Source: Candidatus Rokuibacteriota bacterium (GTDB lineage: Bacteria > Methylomirabilota > Methylomirabilia > Rokubacteriales > CSP1-6). From it: DNA of 47,332 nucleotides. Below, piece by piece: positions 30,408 to 38,676 of the stretch; positions within the stretch are counted from its first letter, which is position 1, and each line of letters begins with the position of its first letter. Made by a program: the position numbers and the translations under genes. The stretch covers positions 1 to 47,332 of the forward strand of contig JACPIQ010000112.1 of NCBI GenBank assembly GCA_016188005.1, given 5' to 3'. The notes below the pieces were generated by a model. The model was given only the letters and a program-made list of their open reading frames with translations, was not told where the DNA came from and did not search any database.

Positions 30408-30534
30408 GCCCCGCAGGGGCGAAGAGGCCTAACCGCCACGCGGTGTCCTCCACGTTCAGGCGAGCTGAGATGAGCCCCGCAGGGGCGAAGAGGCCCGGCC
30501 GCAACCCGACGTCCTCCACGTTACAGCGAGATCA
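30403..30534 (+). repeat. Tandem duplication, two 66-bp units
   Basis: Units 30403-30468 and 30469-30534. The first 27 bases of each (GATGAGCCCCGCAGGGGCGA and the following GAGGCC segment) are identical, and GTCCTCCACGTT recurs at 30445 and 30511. Each contains the mini-hairpin GCCCC-GCA-GGGGC. The first unit starts at the glycosyltransferase stop. The 66-bp length keeps the frame, so both units read as one short ORF. Confidence 0.9.
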
Positions 30535-30544
30535 AGAACGATGA
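30404..30544 (+). CDS. Possible 46-residue ORF made of two 22-residue repeats
   Basis: The ATG overlaps the glycosyltransferase stop (ATGA), and the TGA overlaps the ATG of the oxidoreductase (ATGA). It encodes MSPAGAKRPNRHAVSSTFRR followed by a second, diverged MSPAGAKRPGRN repeat, ending QRDQER. The product would be basic, with no predicted fold. The double overlap and intact frame through a diverged duplication hint at translation. A plain non-coding duplication of a mobile hairpin is the main alternative. Confidence 0.4.
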   Translation: MSPAGAKRPNRHAVSSTFRRAEMSPAGAKRPGRNPTSSTLQRDQER

Positions 30545-31515
30545 AGCTGCTCCTGGTCGGGCTGGGGCGCTGGGGCGAGAAGCACCTGCGCGTGCTCCAG
30601 GAGTTGGGCGTCGAGCTGTGGGTGGCGGACCTGTCCCCGGAGCGGCGGGCCTTCGCCGTCAGGGCCGGCGTGGACCCCGCGCGGGCGGTGGAGGACATCA
30701 GACGGGCGCTGCCCCACGTGGAGGCCGTGGACCTGGTCACGCCCGCCGACAGCCACGTCGCGTTGGCCCGGGCGTGTCTCGAGGCCGGGCGCCACTGCTT
30801 CGTCGAGAAGCCACTCACCCTGACCGTCGCCGAGGGGCGGGAGCTGGCGCGGGTCGTGCGCGCCACGGGGCGCGTCCTCCAGGTGGGACACATCTTCCGC
30901 TTCCACCCTGTCACCGCGGTGTTGCAGGCGGAACTCGCCGGCGGCGCCGTCGGTCCCGTGCGCTACGCGACCGGGCGCTTCGCCGGCTTCAAGCGGCCGC
31001 GCACGGATGTCGGCGTCACGCAGACCGATGCCATCCACTACTTCGACCTCTTCGCCCATCTGCTGGGGCGGCGGCCCACCGCGGTGACGGCCACGCTCTC
31101 CGACCACCTCGGGCGGGGGCTGGACGACTGCTCCTTCGCCACGGTCGAGTACGCCGGCGTCCCGGCGTTCGTCGAGGCGGGCTACTTCGCCCCAGGGACA
31201 TTTCGCGACTGCGTCATCGTCGGCGCGCGGGCAACGCTCAGCGCGGATTTCGGCTCGTCGGAGGTCACCGTCCACGAGAACCGCCACATCCAGGGCCCCG
31301 GCGGCTGGCAGGCGCCCGAGGGCCCGCGCCGGGCCGTCAAGGCCGCAGGGCCCGAGCCGCTGCGCCGCGAGCTCGAGCTCTTCCTGGACGCCGTGGCGCG
31401 CGGCGGGCCGCCGGCGGTGGACGTCGAGGCCGGGCTTGCGGCGCTCGAGACAGTGGAAGCGGCCCGCCTTTCCTCACGCCTTGGCCGCCGCGTGGCGCTC
31501 GCCGAGCTCGGCTAG
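30541..31515 (+). CDS. Gfo/Idh/MocA family oxidoreductase
   Basis: 324 aa. Rossmann NAD(P)-binding start VGLGRWGEKH (residues 6-15), catalytic-site EKPL near residue 95 and the C-terminal sheet domain (YATGRFAGFKRPRTDVGVTQ). Members oxidise or reduce sugars or sugar nucleotides. Next to a lipid-linked glycosyltransferase it may prepare a nucleotide sugar for a surface glycan; this is inferred from context. Confidence 0.87.
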   Translation: MKLLLVGLGRWGEKHLRVLQELGVELWVADLSPERRAFAVRAGVDPARAVEDIRRALPHVEAVDLVTPADSHVALARACLEAGRHCFVEKPLTLTVAEGRELARVVRATGRVLQVGHIFRFHPVTAVLQAELAGGAVGPVRYATGRFAGFKRPRTDVGVTQTDAIHYFDLFAHLLGRRPTAVTATLSDHLGRGLDDCSFATVEYAGVPAFVEAGYFAPGTFRDCVIVGARATLSADFGSSEVTVHENRHIQGPGGWQAPEGPRRAVKAAGPEPLRRELELFLDAVARGGPPAVDVEAGLAALETVEAARLSSRLGRRVALAELG

Positions 31516-31536
31516 GCGCGGGACGGCGCCGCGCAG

Positions 31537-32151
31537 GTGGAGTTCCTCGCGGGGATCCTCGACGGGAGCATGTCCCTGGCCGATCTCATCCGCTGGGGCG
31601 GCTACACCGTGCTCGTCGCCATCGTCTTCTGCGAGACGGGGCTGCTCGTGGGCTTCTTCCTGCCGGGCGACTCGCTCCTGATCACCTCCGGGCTCGTCGC
31701 CGCGGCCGGCACGCTCGACATCTGGTGGCTCAACCTCCTGCTCATGGCGGCCGCCATCGCCGGGGACAGCGTCGGCTATGCCATCGGCAGGAGGACCGGG
31801 CCCCGGGTCTTCACCCGGGAGGACTCCCTCCTGTTCAACCGCCGCCACCTGGTCCGCACCCGCGAGTTCTACGAGCGCTACGGCGGCAAGACGATCGTCA
31901 TCGCCCGGTTCGTGCCCATCATCCGCACCTTCGCGCCCGTGGTGGCGGGGGTGGGGCAGATGCGGTACCGGCGGTTCGTCTTCTACAACGTCTTCGGCGG
32001 GGTCGGCTGGGTGGCCAGCATGACCTGGGCGGGGTACCTGCTGGGCAGCGTGATCCCGAACATCTCGAACTACATCCACCTCGTGGTGGGCATCGTCATC
32101 GTGCTCTCCGTGATCCCCATCGCCGTCGAGATCCTCAGGGCCAGGCGCTAG
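31537..32151 (+). CDS. DedA family membrane protein
   Basis: 204 aa from GTG 31537. It has the DedA/SNARE-associated fold: reentrant segment with FFLPGDSLLITSGL near residues 40-53 and RFVPIIRTFAPVVAGVGQMR near 125. Members flip undecaprenyl phosphate or other lipids across the inner membrane. Recycling of the lipid carrier would fit the glycosyltransferase just upstream. Confidence 0.9.
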   Translation: MEFLAGILDGSMSLADLIRWGGYTVLVAIVFCETGLLVGFFLPGDSLLITSGLVAAAGTLDIWWLNLLLMAAAIAGDSVGYAIGRRTGPRVFTREDSLLFNRRHLVRTREFYERYGGKTIVIARFVPIIRTFAPVVAGVGQMRYRRFVFYNVFGGVGWVASMTWAGYLLGSVIPNISNYIHLVVGIVIVLSVIPIAVEILRARR

Positions 32152-32158
32152 TGCTAGT

Positions 32159-32224
32159 GGGGGTCAGGTCTTGCATTCCGACATCGGCAAGGGGCTACGT
32201 GGCGGTTTTCAAGACCTGACCCCC
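32159..32224. repeat. REP/MITE-like inverted repeat between DedA and MFS genes
   Basis: Perfect 15-bp arms GGGGGTCAGGTCTTG (32159-32173) and CAAGACCTGACCCCC (32210-32224) around 36 bp. The GGGGTCAGGTCTTG arm recalls ends of repeats moved by IS200-like or REP-associated tyrosine transposases. The right arm is translated as the last residues (GGQVLK) of the MFS transporter, so the element appears to have inserted over that gene's original end. Confidence 0.75.
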
Positions 32225-33466
32225 TCTGCGCAGGGCATGGGCCTCCGGCAGGCGGTGAAGGGCCACGGCCGAGGCGGCGGCCAGCACCCCTGCGGCCCCC
32301 AGCGTGACGAAGGCCCAGCCCCAGCCAGCAGCGCCGCCGCCCCCGCCGCCGTGCAGATCGAGCACCCAGCCGAAGACGAGCGGCGCCGCCGCCCCCGCCC
32401 CATAGCCGGTGAGCGAGCGCAGCGCCAGCGCGGCGCCGCGGTAGGCGGGCGCCACGACCTCGGTGATGGCCGTCGAGTAGATCGGTGAGTCCCCGAGTGC
32501 GGCGAAGCCATAGACGAGCCCCACTGCCACGACGATCCAGACCGGACCTCCGATCAGCCAGCCGAAGACGAGCGAACAGAGCGCGCTCAGCGCCGCCATG
32601 ACGAAGATGACCTGCGTCCGGCCGAAGCGGTCGGCGAGCACACCGGCGGCGAGCGAGGCCACCATCCCGGTGATGTGGAAGAGCCCGCTCACCGATGAGC
32701 CGAGGCCCGCGGCCTGAGCCGAGGCGACGCCGGAGGCGGCCAGGCAGGCAGCCAGGAAGGCCGGGGTCCACGCCCACATGCCGAGCAGCTCCCAGGCGTG
32801 CCACGTGTAGCCCGTGATCACGAGCATCGCCCGGCGGTTGCGCAGCACCGCACCCGTGATCTTCTGGTCGGCGCTCCGCTTCGCCACGCGGTTGGGCGTC
32901 TGTCGCGTCACCGCCCAGACCATGAGGCCGCCCAGCACGGGGCCGAGGCAGGTGAGGACGAAGGCCAGCTGGTAGCCCCCGCGCGGGATGGCCACGCCGG
33001 TGAGCACCAAAGCCAGCGCGAGAGCCAGGGAGTGGCCGCCCAGCAGATACCCCATGGCCCGCCCGCGCCGCGCGACGGGGACGTGCTCGGCCACGAGCAG
33101 GATGCCTGTCGTGTAGGTCCCCCCGAGGGCCAGCGCCAGCAGCGTGTAGGACAGGAGCCCCGACCAGTAGCCCCGTGCGACGAGGGCGAAGAGCATGGCG
33201 GTCGCTGCCGAGGCCCAGGAGGCGGCGACGAAGACGCGGCGCGCCCCGATGCGGTCGGCCAGCTCGGAGCAGCCGAGGAGCGAGAGCGCATAGACGATCT
33301 GGAAGCTCGAGGCGATGCTGCCCGCAGCAGTGGCCGACATCTGCCACTCCCGCTGGAGCACGGGGAGGGCCGCCGCATAGCTGATGTAGACCATGAAGCC
33401 GCCGACCCGGGACAGGCAGAGCCCGAACAGCCAGGGATCGCTTCCGGGGGCGAAGCGCCCCGGCAT
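32195..33466 (-). CDS. Major facilitator superfamily transporter
   Basis: 423 aa with about 12 membrane segments. The MFS loop motif is visible (ELADRIGARRVFVAASW near residue 70, repeated in the second half as GVLADRFGRTQ). A cytosolic loop rich in Arg/Lys divides the halves. The C-terminal tail GGQVLKTAT is encoded by the right arm of a repeat. It is the last gene of a leftward operon after pxpBCA-like genes and an SDR, so it may import or export the compound they handle. Its substrate cannot be told from sequence. Confidence 0.88.
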   Translation of the reverse strand: MPGRFAPGSDPWLFGLCLSRVGGFMVYISYAAALPVLQREWQMSATAAGSIASSFQIVYALSLLGCSELADRIGARRVFVAASWASAATAMLFALVARGYWSGLLSYTLLALALGGTYTTGILLVAEHVPVARRGRAMGYLLGGHSLALALALVLTGVAIPRGGYQLAFVLTCLGPVLGGLMVWAVTRQTPNRVAKRSADQKITGAVLRNRRAMLVITGYTWHAWELLGMWAWTPAFLAACLAASGVASAQAAGLGSSVSGLFHITGMVASLAAGVLADRFGRTQVIFVMAALSALCSLVFGWLIGGPVWIVVAVGLVYGFAALGDSPIYSTAITEVVAPAYRGAALALRSLTGYGAGAAAPLVFGWVLDLHGGGGGGAAGWGWAFVTLGAAGVLAAASAVALHRLPEAHALRRGGQVLKTAT

Positions 33467-33494
33467 CAGTCGATGCCCGCCGCGAGGGGAGACC

Positions 33495-34286
33495 TCACCA
33501 CACCGAGTACCCGCCGTCCACGAACATGATCTGGCCGGTCACGAAGTCCGCGGCGTCGGAGGCGAGGTAGACCACGGCCGTGGCCGTGTCGTTCACCTGC
33601 CCGAGCCGGCCCAGGGGGTAGGACTTGGCCAGCAGCCGCTTCCCCGCCTCGCGGTCCCCCGGCGCGCCGGCCTGCTGGGCCATGTAGTCGTAGAGGACGT
33701 CGTTCAGCGGCGTGACGACGTTGCCCGGGGCCACGGCATTGACGTTGATGCGGTGGGGCGCCAGCTCGATGGCCAGCGCCCGCGTGAGCCCGTGAATGGC
33801 CATCTTGGTGACGCAGTAGGCGACGGCGCTGGGGACGCCGTAGGCCCCGAAGATCGAGCCCGTGTGGATGAGCTTGCCCTTACCGCGCTTCTTCATCTCG
33901 GGCACCACCCGGCGGGCGCAGAGAAAGGCGCCCGTCACGTTGGTGGCCAGATGCCGGTTCCACATCTCGTCGCTGGTCTCCTCCAGCGGGGCCATCTGCA
34001 TGAGCCCGGCATTGTTGAAGGCGATGTCCACCCCGCCGAGCTCATCCACCGCGGCCCGGACCAGCCTGTCCACGTCCTCGGGGCTGGTCACATCGGCGCG
34101 CACCGGAACGGCCCGGCGTCCGAGCCGGATGATCCGGTCGGCCAGCGCCTCGAGCTCGGCCATGTGGGTATGCCCCTGGATGACCAGGTCGGCGCCGGCC
34201 TCGGCCAGCGCCAGGGCGGCGGCCTGGCCGATGCCGGACGAGGCCCCCGTGACCAGCGCCACGCGATCGTCGAGTCGAATGTCCAT
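33495..34286 (-). CDS. Short-chain dehydrogenase/reductase
   Basis: 263 aa from ATG 34286 (a GTG at 34292, overlapping the pxpA stop, is an alternative). Classical SDR: TGASSGIG cofactor motif near residue 14, FNNAG, catalytic Ser in HTGSIFG, and YCVTK with Tyr and Lys. The C-terminus DFVTGQIMFVDGGYSVW is typical. It is an NAD(P)-dependent oxidoreductase of an alcohol or ketone, probably on the same pathway as the pxp-like genes upstream. Confidence 0.92.
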   Translation of the reverse strand: MDIRLDDRVALVTGASSGIGQAAALALAEAGADLVIQGHTHMAELEALADRIIRLGRRAVPVRADVTSPEDVDRLVRAAVDELGGVDIAFNNAGLMQMAPLEETSDEMWNRHLATNVTGAFLCARRVVPEMKKRGKGKLIHTGSIFGAYGVPSAVAYCVTKMAIHGLTRALAIELAPHRINVNAVAPGNVVTPLNDVLYDYMAQQAGAPGDREAGKRLLAKSYPLGRLGQVNDTATAVVYLASDAADFVTGQIMFVDGGYSVW

Positions 34287-34288
34287 GC

Positions 34289-35062
34289 TCACGTCTCCTC
34301 GGTCAGCATGCGCGTCAGGGGGACGACCTCGATCCCCTCGGCCGCGAGGCGCGCCCGGACAGCCCGGGCCACCTCCAGCGCGTTCGGGGCATCCCCATGG
34401 ACGCAGATCGTCGGCACCTCCACGCTCAGCACGGAGCCGTCCACAGCCGGCAGCCTGCGCTCCCGCGTGATGCGCACGGCGCGGTCCGCCACCTCGGCGG
34501 GATCCCAGGACTGCTTGGCCCGCTCGAGCACCGGGAAACCATTGGGCTGATACGCGAGGTCCACGTACCCTTCCGGCACGGCCCGCATCCCGGTGGCCGC
34601 CACGGCGGCCGCCACCGCCGGCCCACCGAGGATGGCGACGAGCGCCGGATCGAGGGCGCGCATGGCGCCCAGCAGCGCCAGCGCGTACTCCTCGCTCTCC
34701 CCGCACATGGCGAAGAGCGCCCCGTGGGGCTTGACATGGCCGAGGCGAAGCCCGGCCGCCTCCACGAAGGCGCGGAGGGCTCCGACCTGGTAGAGGACGC
34801 AATCGCGGAGCTCATCGGCCGTGATCGCCATCCGCCTCCTGCCGAAGCCGAGCACGTCCGGCAGGGCGACATGCGCCCCGATCTCCACGCCCGCCCCGGC
34901 CGCCAGCTCGACGGTGCGCCGCATCACGTGGGGGTCGCCAGCATGAAAACCGCAGGCGATGTTGATGGTCGGGACGAGTTCCATCAGGGGGCCGTCGTGA
35001 CCCAGTGTCCAGCGCCCGTAGCTTTCGCCCATGTCGCAGTTGAGGTTGACTTGCCTCCGCAT
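34289..35062 (-). CDS. pxpA: 5-oxoprolinase subunit A (LamB/YcsF family)
   Basis: 257 aa from ATG 35062; an upstream in-frame ATG adds an improbable Arg/Pro stretch. The family start NLNCDMGESYG is followed by INIACGFHAGDPHVMRRTVE (near 40-60) and VKPHGALF (near 115-122). With subunits B and C it performs ATP-dependent cleavage of 5-oxoproline to glutamate. All three subunit genes are adjacent here (order B, C, A). A different cyclic amide or carbamoyl substrate is possible because subunit B is divergent. Confidence 0.92.
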   Translation of the reverse strand: MRRQVNLNCDMGESYGRWTLGHDGPLMELVPTINIACGFHAGDPHVMRRTVELAAGAGVEIGAHVALPDVLGFGRRRMAITADELRDCVLYQVGALRAFVEAAGLRLGHVKPHGALFAMCGESEEYALALLGAMRALDPALVAILGGPAVAAAVAATGMRAVPEGYVDLAYQPNGFPVLERAKQSWDPAEVADRAVRITRERRLPAVDGSVLSVEVPTICVHGDAPNALEVARAVRARLAAEGIEVVPLTRMLTEET

Positions 35063-35087
35063 CCTGTCTCCCGCGCCGGCTCGCGCC

Positions 35088-36098
35088 TCAGGGGGTGATG
35101 ATGCTCGTCTCGGCGATGGAGCCCTCCAGCGCCCGGAGGGCAAGGACGGCCTCGTCGGTGGACACCGCCTCGAAGCGGGTGATCTGGCCGGGGCGCGTCT
35201 GGCCCACCTGGCGGAGATCGGCGCTGATCACCGTCGCGATCTTCGCATAGCCGCCGAGGCTCGGGCCATCCACGTGCAGCACGATGGGCTCGACCCCGCC
35301 GGGCACCTGTATGCCCCCGACCGGGATCGTGTCGTCCACGATGTTCGAGGGATCGGCCCCCGCCTGCTCCACGAGATAGGCCGGGCGGGACCTGAATGCA
35401 AGGGGCGGCCCGATGTAGCGGCAGCCCATCCGGTCTGAGGTGGGCGACAGGCGCCAGTCATGGGCGAGGAAGGTCTCGATGCTCTCGGGGAGGAAGAGGT
35501 CGTCCTGCGGGCCCAGGACCACCCGCACCCGCCAGCGGTCGCCAAGGGCCGGGAGGAGATCTGACCGCAGCCGCCGCCCCTCGAGCTCGCTCGCCGGACG
35601 GCTCGCTGGAAAGCTCCTGAGCAGGTCGCCCGCCTTGAGCGGCCGTCCCTCCACGCCGCCGACGAAGGCGCGGACATTGGTGGCGCGGCTGCCGGCGAAG
35701 AGCGGGACGTCGATGCCACCGGCCACAGCCAGATAGGCCCGCGCCCCGCTCCGCGCCCGGGCGAAGGCCAGCTCGTCGCCCGGCTGCACCCTCAGACACT
35801 GCCACATGGGCAGTGGACGGCCGTTGAGCGTCGCCGACAGGTCGGCGCCCGTGCCGGCGATCGCCGTCTCGGCGAGCACCCTGAGCTTGAGCCCCGAGAG
35901 GAGGACCTCGATACCGGCCGCACCCGGCCGCCGGCCCACGAGGTAGGGGCCGCCGGGATCGTTGCCGACGAGGAGATTGGCGATGCCGAGGGAGAAGCGA
36001 TCAGCCGGTCCCGACGGGGGCATGCCCGTCGCCAGATACCCGGGGCGGCCGACGTCCTGGATCGTGGACTGGAGCCCGCCGGCCAGCACCTCAAGCAT
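35088..36098 (-). CDS. pxpC: 5-oxoprolinase subunit C-like (biotin-dependent carboxyltransferase family, KipA)
   Basis: 336 aa from ATG 36098. Family hallmarks: STIQDVGRPGYLATGMPPSG near the N-terminus, YLAVAGGIDVP in the middle and GGYAKIATVISADL near the C-terminus. It overlaps the upstream pxpB-like gene by 8 bp, so they are cotranslated. It pairs with subunit B to phosphorylate the substrate for ring opening. Confidence 0.9.
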   Translation of the reverse strand: MLEVLAGGLQSTIQDVGRPGYLATGMPPSGPADRFSLGIANLLVGNDPGGPYLVGRRPGAAGIEVLLSGLKLRVLAETAIAGTGADLSATLNGRPLPMWQCLRVQPGDELAFARARSGARAYLAVAGGIDVPLFAGSRATNVRAFVGGVEGRPLKAGDLLRSFPASRPASELEGRRLRSDLLPALGDRWRVRVVLGPQDDLFLPESIETFLAHDWRLSPTSDRMGCRYIGPPLAFRSRPAYLVEQAGADPSNIVDDTIPVGGIQVPGGVEPIVLHVDGPSLGGYAKIATVISADLRQVGQTRPGQITRFEAVSTDEAVLALRALEGSIAETSIITP

Positions 36099-36915
36099 GG
36101 CCCCTCCTCGCGAGGTACTCCCGCAGGTTGAACGTCTCCTCGCGGATCTGGTACCGGTAGACCCCGGCCTCCACCTCGCGCCTGATCTCCCAGTACGTGG
36201 CCTCGTCGATGGGCACATAGCTGTGGCGATCGCCCACACGCGGGAGCACAGGGCCCTCGGCGAAGGCCGGGTTGCGCTGCCGGGGGTCGTAGAGCTCGAC
36301 CGGCGTGCGGCCCAGCAGCTGATAGCCTCCGGGGCTGGCGATGGGATAGAAGGAGGTGAGCTGGCCGGCGATGCAGAGGATCCGCTCCGGCGTCCAGCGG
36401 CGCGGCCGCTGGTACTTCGGGGCGGTGAGGGCTTTCGAGGGATCGAGCGGCATCGCCTGGTAACAGGCCGGGGTGAAGCCCACGGCCGAGACCCAGTGGT
36501 CAGTCCCCGAATGAGTGCGGATCACCTCTGCCGCCGTCATGGAGTTGATCTCGGCCAGGAACTCGACATTGTTCGGAGCCCCATGGGCCGCGGCGCAGTC
36601 CCGCGACCAGGGGTCGTCGTACCAGATGGGGATGGTGACATGCCGGGAGGGCAGTGCCTCGATCTCCTGCACCTCCCGCTCGAGATCCTCGAGGCGGGCG
36701 ACCAGCTCCTGCCGGCTCACGGTGAAGGGATCGTAGACGATGCCCAGCGAGCGGTTGGTCGGGATAGCCTCGGTCACCCCGGCAAGCCCATGGGCCTTCA
36801 AGGCGCTGTCGAGGGCAATCACCCGGAAGTTGAGCGGGAGGCTCAGCTCGTCCCCGAACTCCACGGTCAGGTACAGATCCCCAAGGGGCCGGTACCGCGC
36901 CTGGGTATAGATCAT
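36091..36915 (-). CDS. pxpB: Divergent 5-oxoprolinase subunit B-like protein (KipI family)
   Basis: 274 aa from ATG 36915; 13 upstream in-frame residues include another ATG. The KipI core is present: VTIPIWYDD, the EVIRTHSGTDHWVSAVGF segment and SPGGYQLLGRTPVELYDPRQ. Two features are unusual: the family loop GFxPGFxYL reads GFTPACYQAM, and there is a C-terminal extension of about 40 residues (YWEIRREVEAGVYRYQIREE). These suggest a subfamily with a substrate other than 5-oxoproline. It is the first gene of the leftward operon, divergent from the sigma-54 activator. Confidence 0.83.
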   Translation of the reverse strand: MIYTQARYRPLGDLYLTVEFGDELSLPLNFRVIALDSALKAHGLAGVTEAIPTNRSLGIVYDPFTVSRQELVARLEDLEREVQEIEALPSRHVTIPIWYDDPWSRDCAAAHGAPNNVEFLAEINSMTAAEVIRTHSGTDHWVSAVGFTPACYQAMPLDPSKALTAPKYQRPRRWTPERILCIAGQLTSFYPIASPGGYQLLGRTPVELYDPRQRNPAFAEGPVLPRVGDRHSYVPIDEATYWEIRREVEAGVYRYQIREETFNLREYLARRGHA

Positions 36916-37040
36916 CCGGTGCGCCCCCTCTTCTCCATCACCGTGCCATTGCAATCATGAAATGGACCGTGTTAGAAGTGAAACGCCAGCTCATGGGCCC
37001 AAGCGCCCCAGCCCGGAGGTGAGCTGGAGGAGGGAACACC
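36916..37040. promoter_or_regulatory. Divergent regulatory region between pxpB-like gene and sigma-54 activator
   Basis: 125 bp. On the minus strand there is a perfect -24 element TGGCACG (36948-36942) but a poor -12 (TGGAG), so a sigma-54 promoter for pxpB is only possible. GTGTTAGAAGTGAAA at 36969-36983 matches 13 of 15 positions of the motif at 40210-40224 and is a candidate activator-binding site. An AGGTGAGCTGGAGGAGG stretch precedes the activator start. Confidence 0.5.
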
Positions 37041-38510
37041 ATGGCACGCGAGGTGATACGCGAGATCCGTCACCAGGGGGCCGAGCAGAATCCCCGCCTG
37101 CCCGTCACCTCCACCGGGATCAACCCCTGCGAGCACTTCGACGCTCTGCTCAATGCCTCCTTCGACGGCTTCGTGGTGGTGGATGCCCACGGCACGGTGC
37201 TCAAGGTCAACAAGGCCTATGTCCGCATCGCCGGGCTCCGCGAGGAGGACATCGTCAACCAGAACATGGCGGCCGTGGTCAAGAAGGGTGTCCTCAAGCA
37301 CTCGGTGAGCCAGGAGGTCATCAAGCGGCGCATCCCCATCACGATGATGCACACCTACCCGACGGGGAGTACGGCCCTGGTCACGGGAACGCCGGTGTTC
37401 GACGAGGACGGCCAGCTGGTGCTCGTCATCGTCAATGTCCGGGACATCACCCAGCTGAACAAGCTGCGCGAGCGCCTGGGGCAGCAGGCGGTGGCCGGCG
37501 AGCCCAACGAGTCCATCTTCCTCAGCCCCGAGTACGCCGACCTGCCCACCTTCAACCTGGTGATCCACAGCGACAAGATGAAGCGCTGCCTCTGGTCGGC
37601 CCTGAAGGTCGCCAAGTACGACTCTCCCGTCCTCATCCTCGGGGAATCCGGGGTGGGCAAGGGGCGCTTCGCCAGACTCATCCACGACGGCAGTCTGCAG
37701 CGGGGCGGCCCATTCGTCCACCTCAACTGCGGGGCCATCCCAGAGCCGCTGGTGGAGTCGGAGCTCTTCGGCTACGAGCGGGGGGCCTTCACGGGGGCGC
37801 TCAGCACCGGCAAGCCGGGGCAGTTCGAGCTGGCCCAGAACGGGACCATCTTTCTGGACGAGATCGGCGAGCTGAGCCTCAGCCTGCAGGTCAAGCTGCT
37901 CAACGTCATCGAGGAGAAGCGGGTCCAGCGCGTCGGCGGGCGCCACTCCATCGCCATCAACGCGCGCCTCGTGGCGGCCACCAACCGTGACCTCAAGGCG
38001 ATGGTGACCGAGGGGCGGTTCCGGGAGGACCTCTATTTCCGCCTCAACGTGGTCCCCCTGAGGATCCCTGCCCTGCGGGAGCGCCCCGAGGACATCCCGG
38101 TCATGCTCACGACCTTCCTCGAGTCGCTCTCCCGGAAGTACGGAGTGCGGAAACGGCTGGCCCCGGAGGTGCTCCAGGCGTTGAGCGACTACCACTACCC
38201 GGGCAATGTCCGGGAGCTCGAGAACATCCTGGAGCGGCTGGCCATCCTCTCGGACGGCGAGGAGATCCACGCCTCGCACCTGAGCCTCTGCGCCTTCGAG
38301 GCGGCGGGCCGGGACGTGGCCGTGGACACGACGCTCGTGTCCGGGCTCGGCGACATGGCCGATCTCTTCGAGGCGCGTGTCCTGCGCCAGGCTCTCGATC
38401 AGTGCCGGACGCTGCGGGAGGCTGCCGGGAGGCTCGGGATCAGCGTGCCGACGCTCTGGCGGAAGCTGCGCAAGCACAAGCTCCAGGTGGCCCGCGCCGT
38501 CAAGGGATAG
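37041..38510 (+). CDS. Sigma-54-dependent enhancer-binding regulator with PAS domain
   Basis: 489 aa. PAS domain at about residues 30-140 (FDGFVVVDAHGTVLKVNKAY onward), AAA+ domain with Walker A GESGVGKG at 201-208, sigma-54 contact loop GAFTGA at 248-253 and Walker B FLDEIGEL at 271-278. An Arg finger region follows, with FREDLYFRLNVVPLRIPALR. The C-terminal Fis-type helix-turn-helix has EAAGRLGISVPTLWRKLRKH. It opens sigma-54 promoters on ligand sensing by PAS. It lies between the two metabolic operons and is the likely activator of the promoters at 40096-40111 and 40289-40304. Confidence 0.94.
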   Translation: MAREVIREIRHQGAEQNPRLPVTSTGINPCEHFDALLNASFDGFVVVDAHGTVLKVNKAYVRIAGLREEDIVNQNMAAVVKKGVLKHSVSQEVIKRRIPITMMHTYPTGSTALVTGTPVFDEDGQLVLVIVNVRDITQLNKLRERLGQQAVAGEPNESIFLSPEYADLPTFNLVIHSDKMKRCLWSALKVAKYDSPVLILGESGVGKGRFARLIHDGSLQRGGPFVHLNCGAIPEPLVESELFGYERGAFTGALSTGKPGQFELAQNGTIFLDEIGELSLSLQVKLLNVIEEKRVQRVGGRHSIAINARLVAATNRDLKAMVTEGRFREDLYFRLNVVPLRIPALRERPEDIPVMLTTFLESLSRKYGVRKRLAPEVLQALSDYHYPGNVRELENILERLAILSDGEEIHASHLSLCAFEAAGRDVAVDTTLVSGLGDMADLFEARVLRQALDQCRTLREAAGRLGISVPTLWRKLRKHKLQVARAVKG

Positions 38511-38548
38511 AGGCCGGGTGGGGCCGTGAAGGCGTACGGCGGCACCGG

Positions 38549-38675
38549 GCGGGCGGCTCGAGAAGGTCCAGATGCGAGGCGGCGCCCGACGGCCGCACGC
38601 GAGGCGTACTCTCTGTACGTTGAGCGTGCGGCCGAGGGCGCCAACGACGCAGATGGGCCTTCTCGAGCCGCCCGC
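38549..38675. repeat. 127-bp foldback (long imperfect palindrome) between convergent genes
   Basis: Outer perfect 18-bp arms GCGGGCGGCTCGAGAAGG (38549-38566) and its complement (38658-38675). Inward pairings: 38567-38570 with 38654-38657 (one T-G pair), 38573-38576 with 38648-38651, 38581-38587 with 38636-38642, 38591-38600 with 38624-38633, and 38605-38609 with 38615-38619 around loop TCTCT. The M24 stop codon (38679-38677) lies one base beyond the right arm. It could be a bidirectional terminator, a mobile foldback element or a structured RNA. Confidence 0.85.
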
Positions 38676-38676
38676 G

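Noticed and set aside
36933-36948. Firm sigma-54 promoter for the pxpB-like gene
   Set aside because: The -24 element is perfect but the -12 GC is missing, so it is mentioned only as possible.
38549-38675. Integron attC site
   Set aside because: A GTTGAGC sequence matches one core-site pattern, but no properly placed complementary RYYYAAC box was found and no integrase is nearby.
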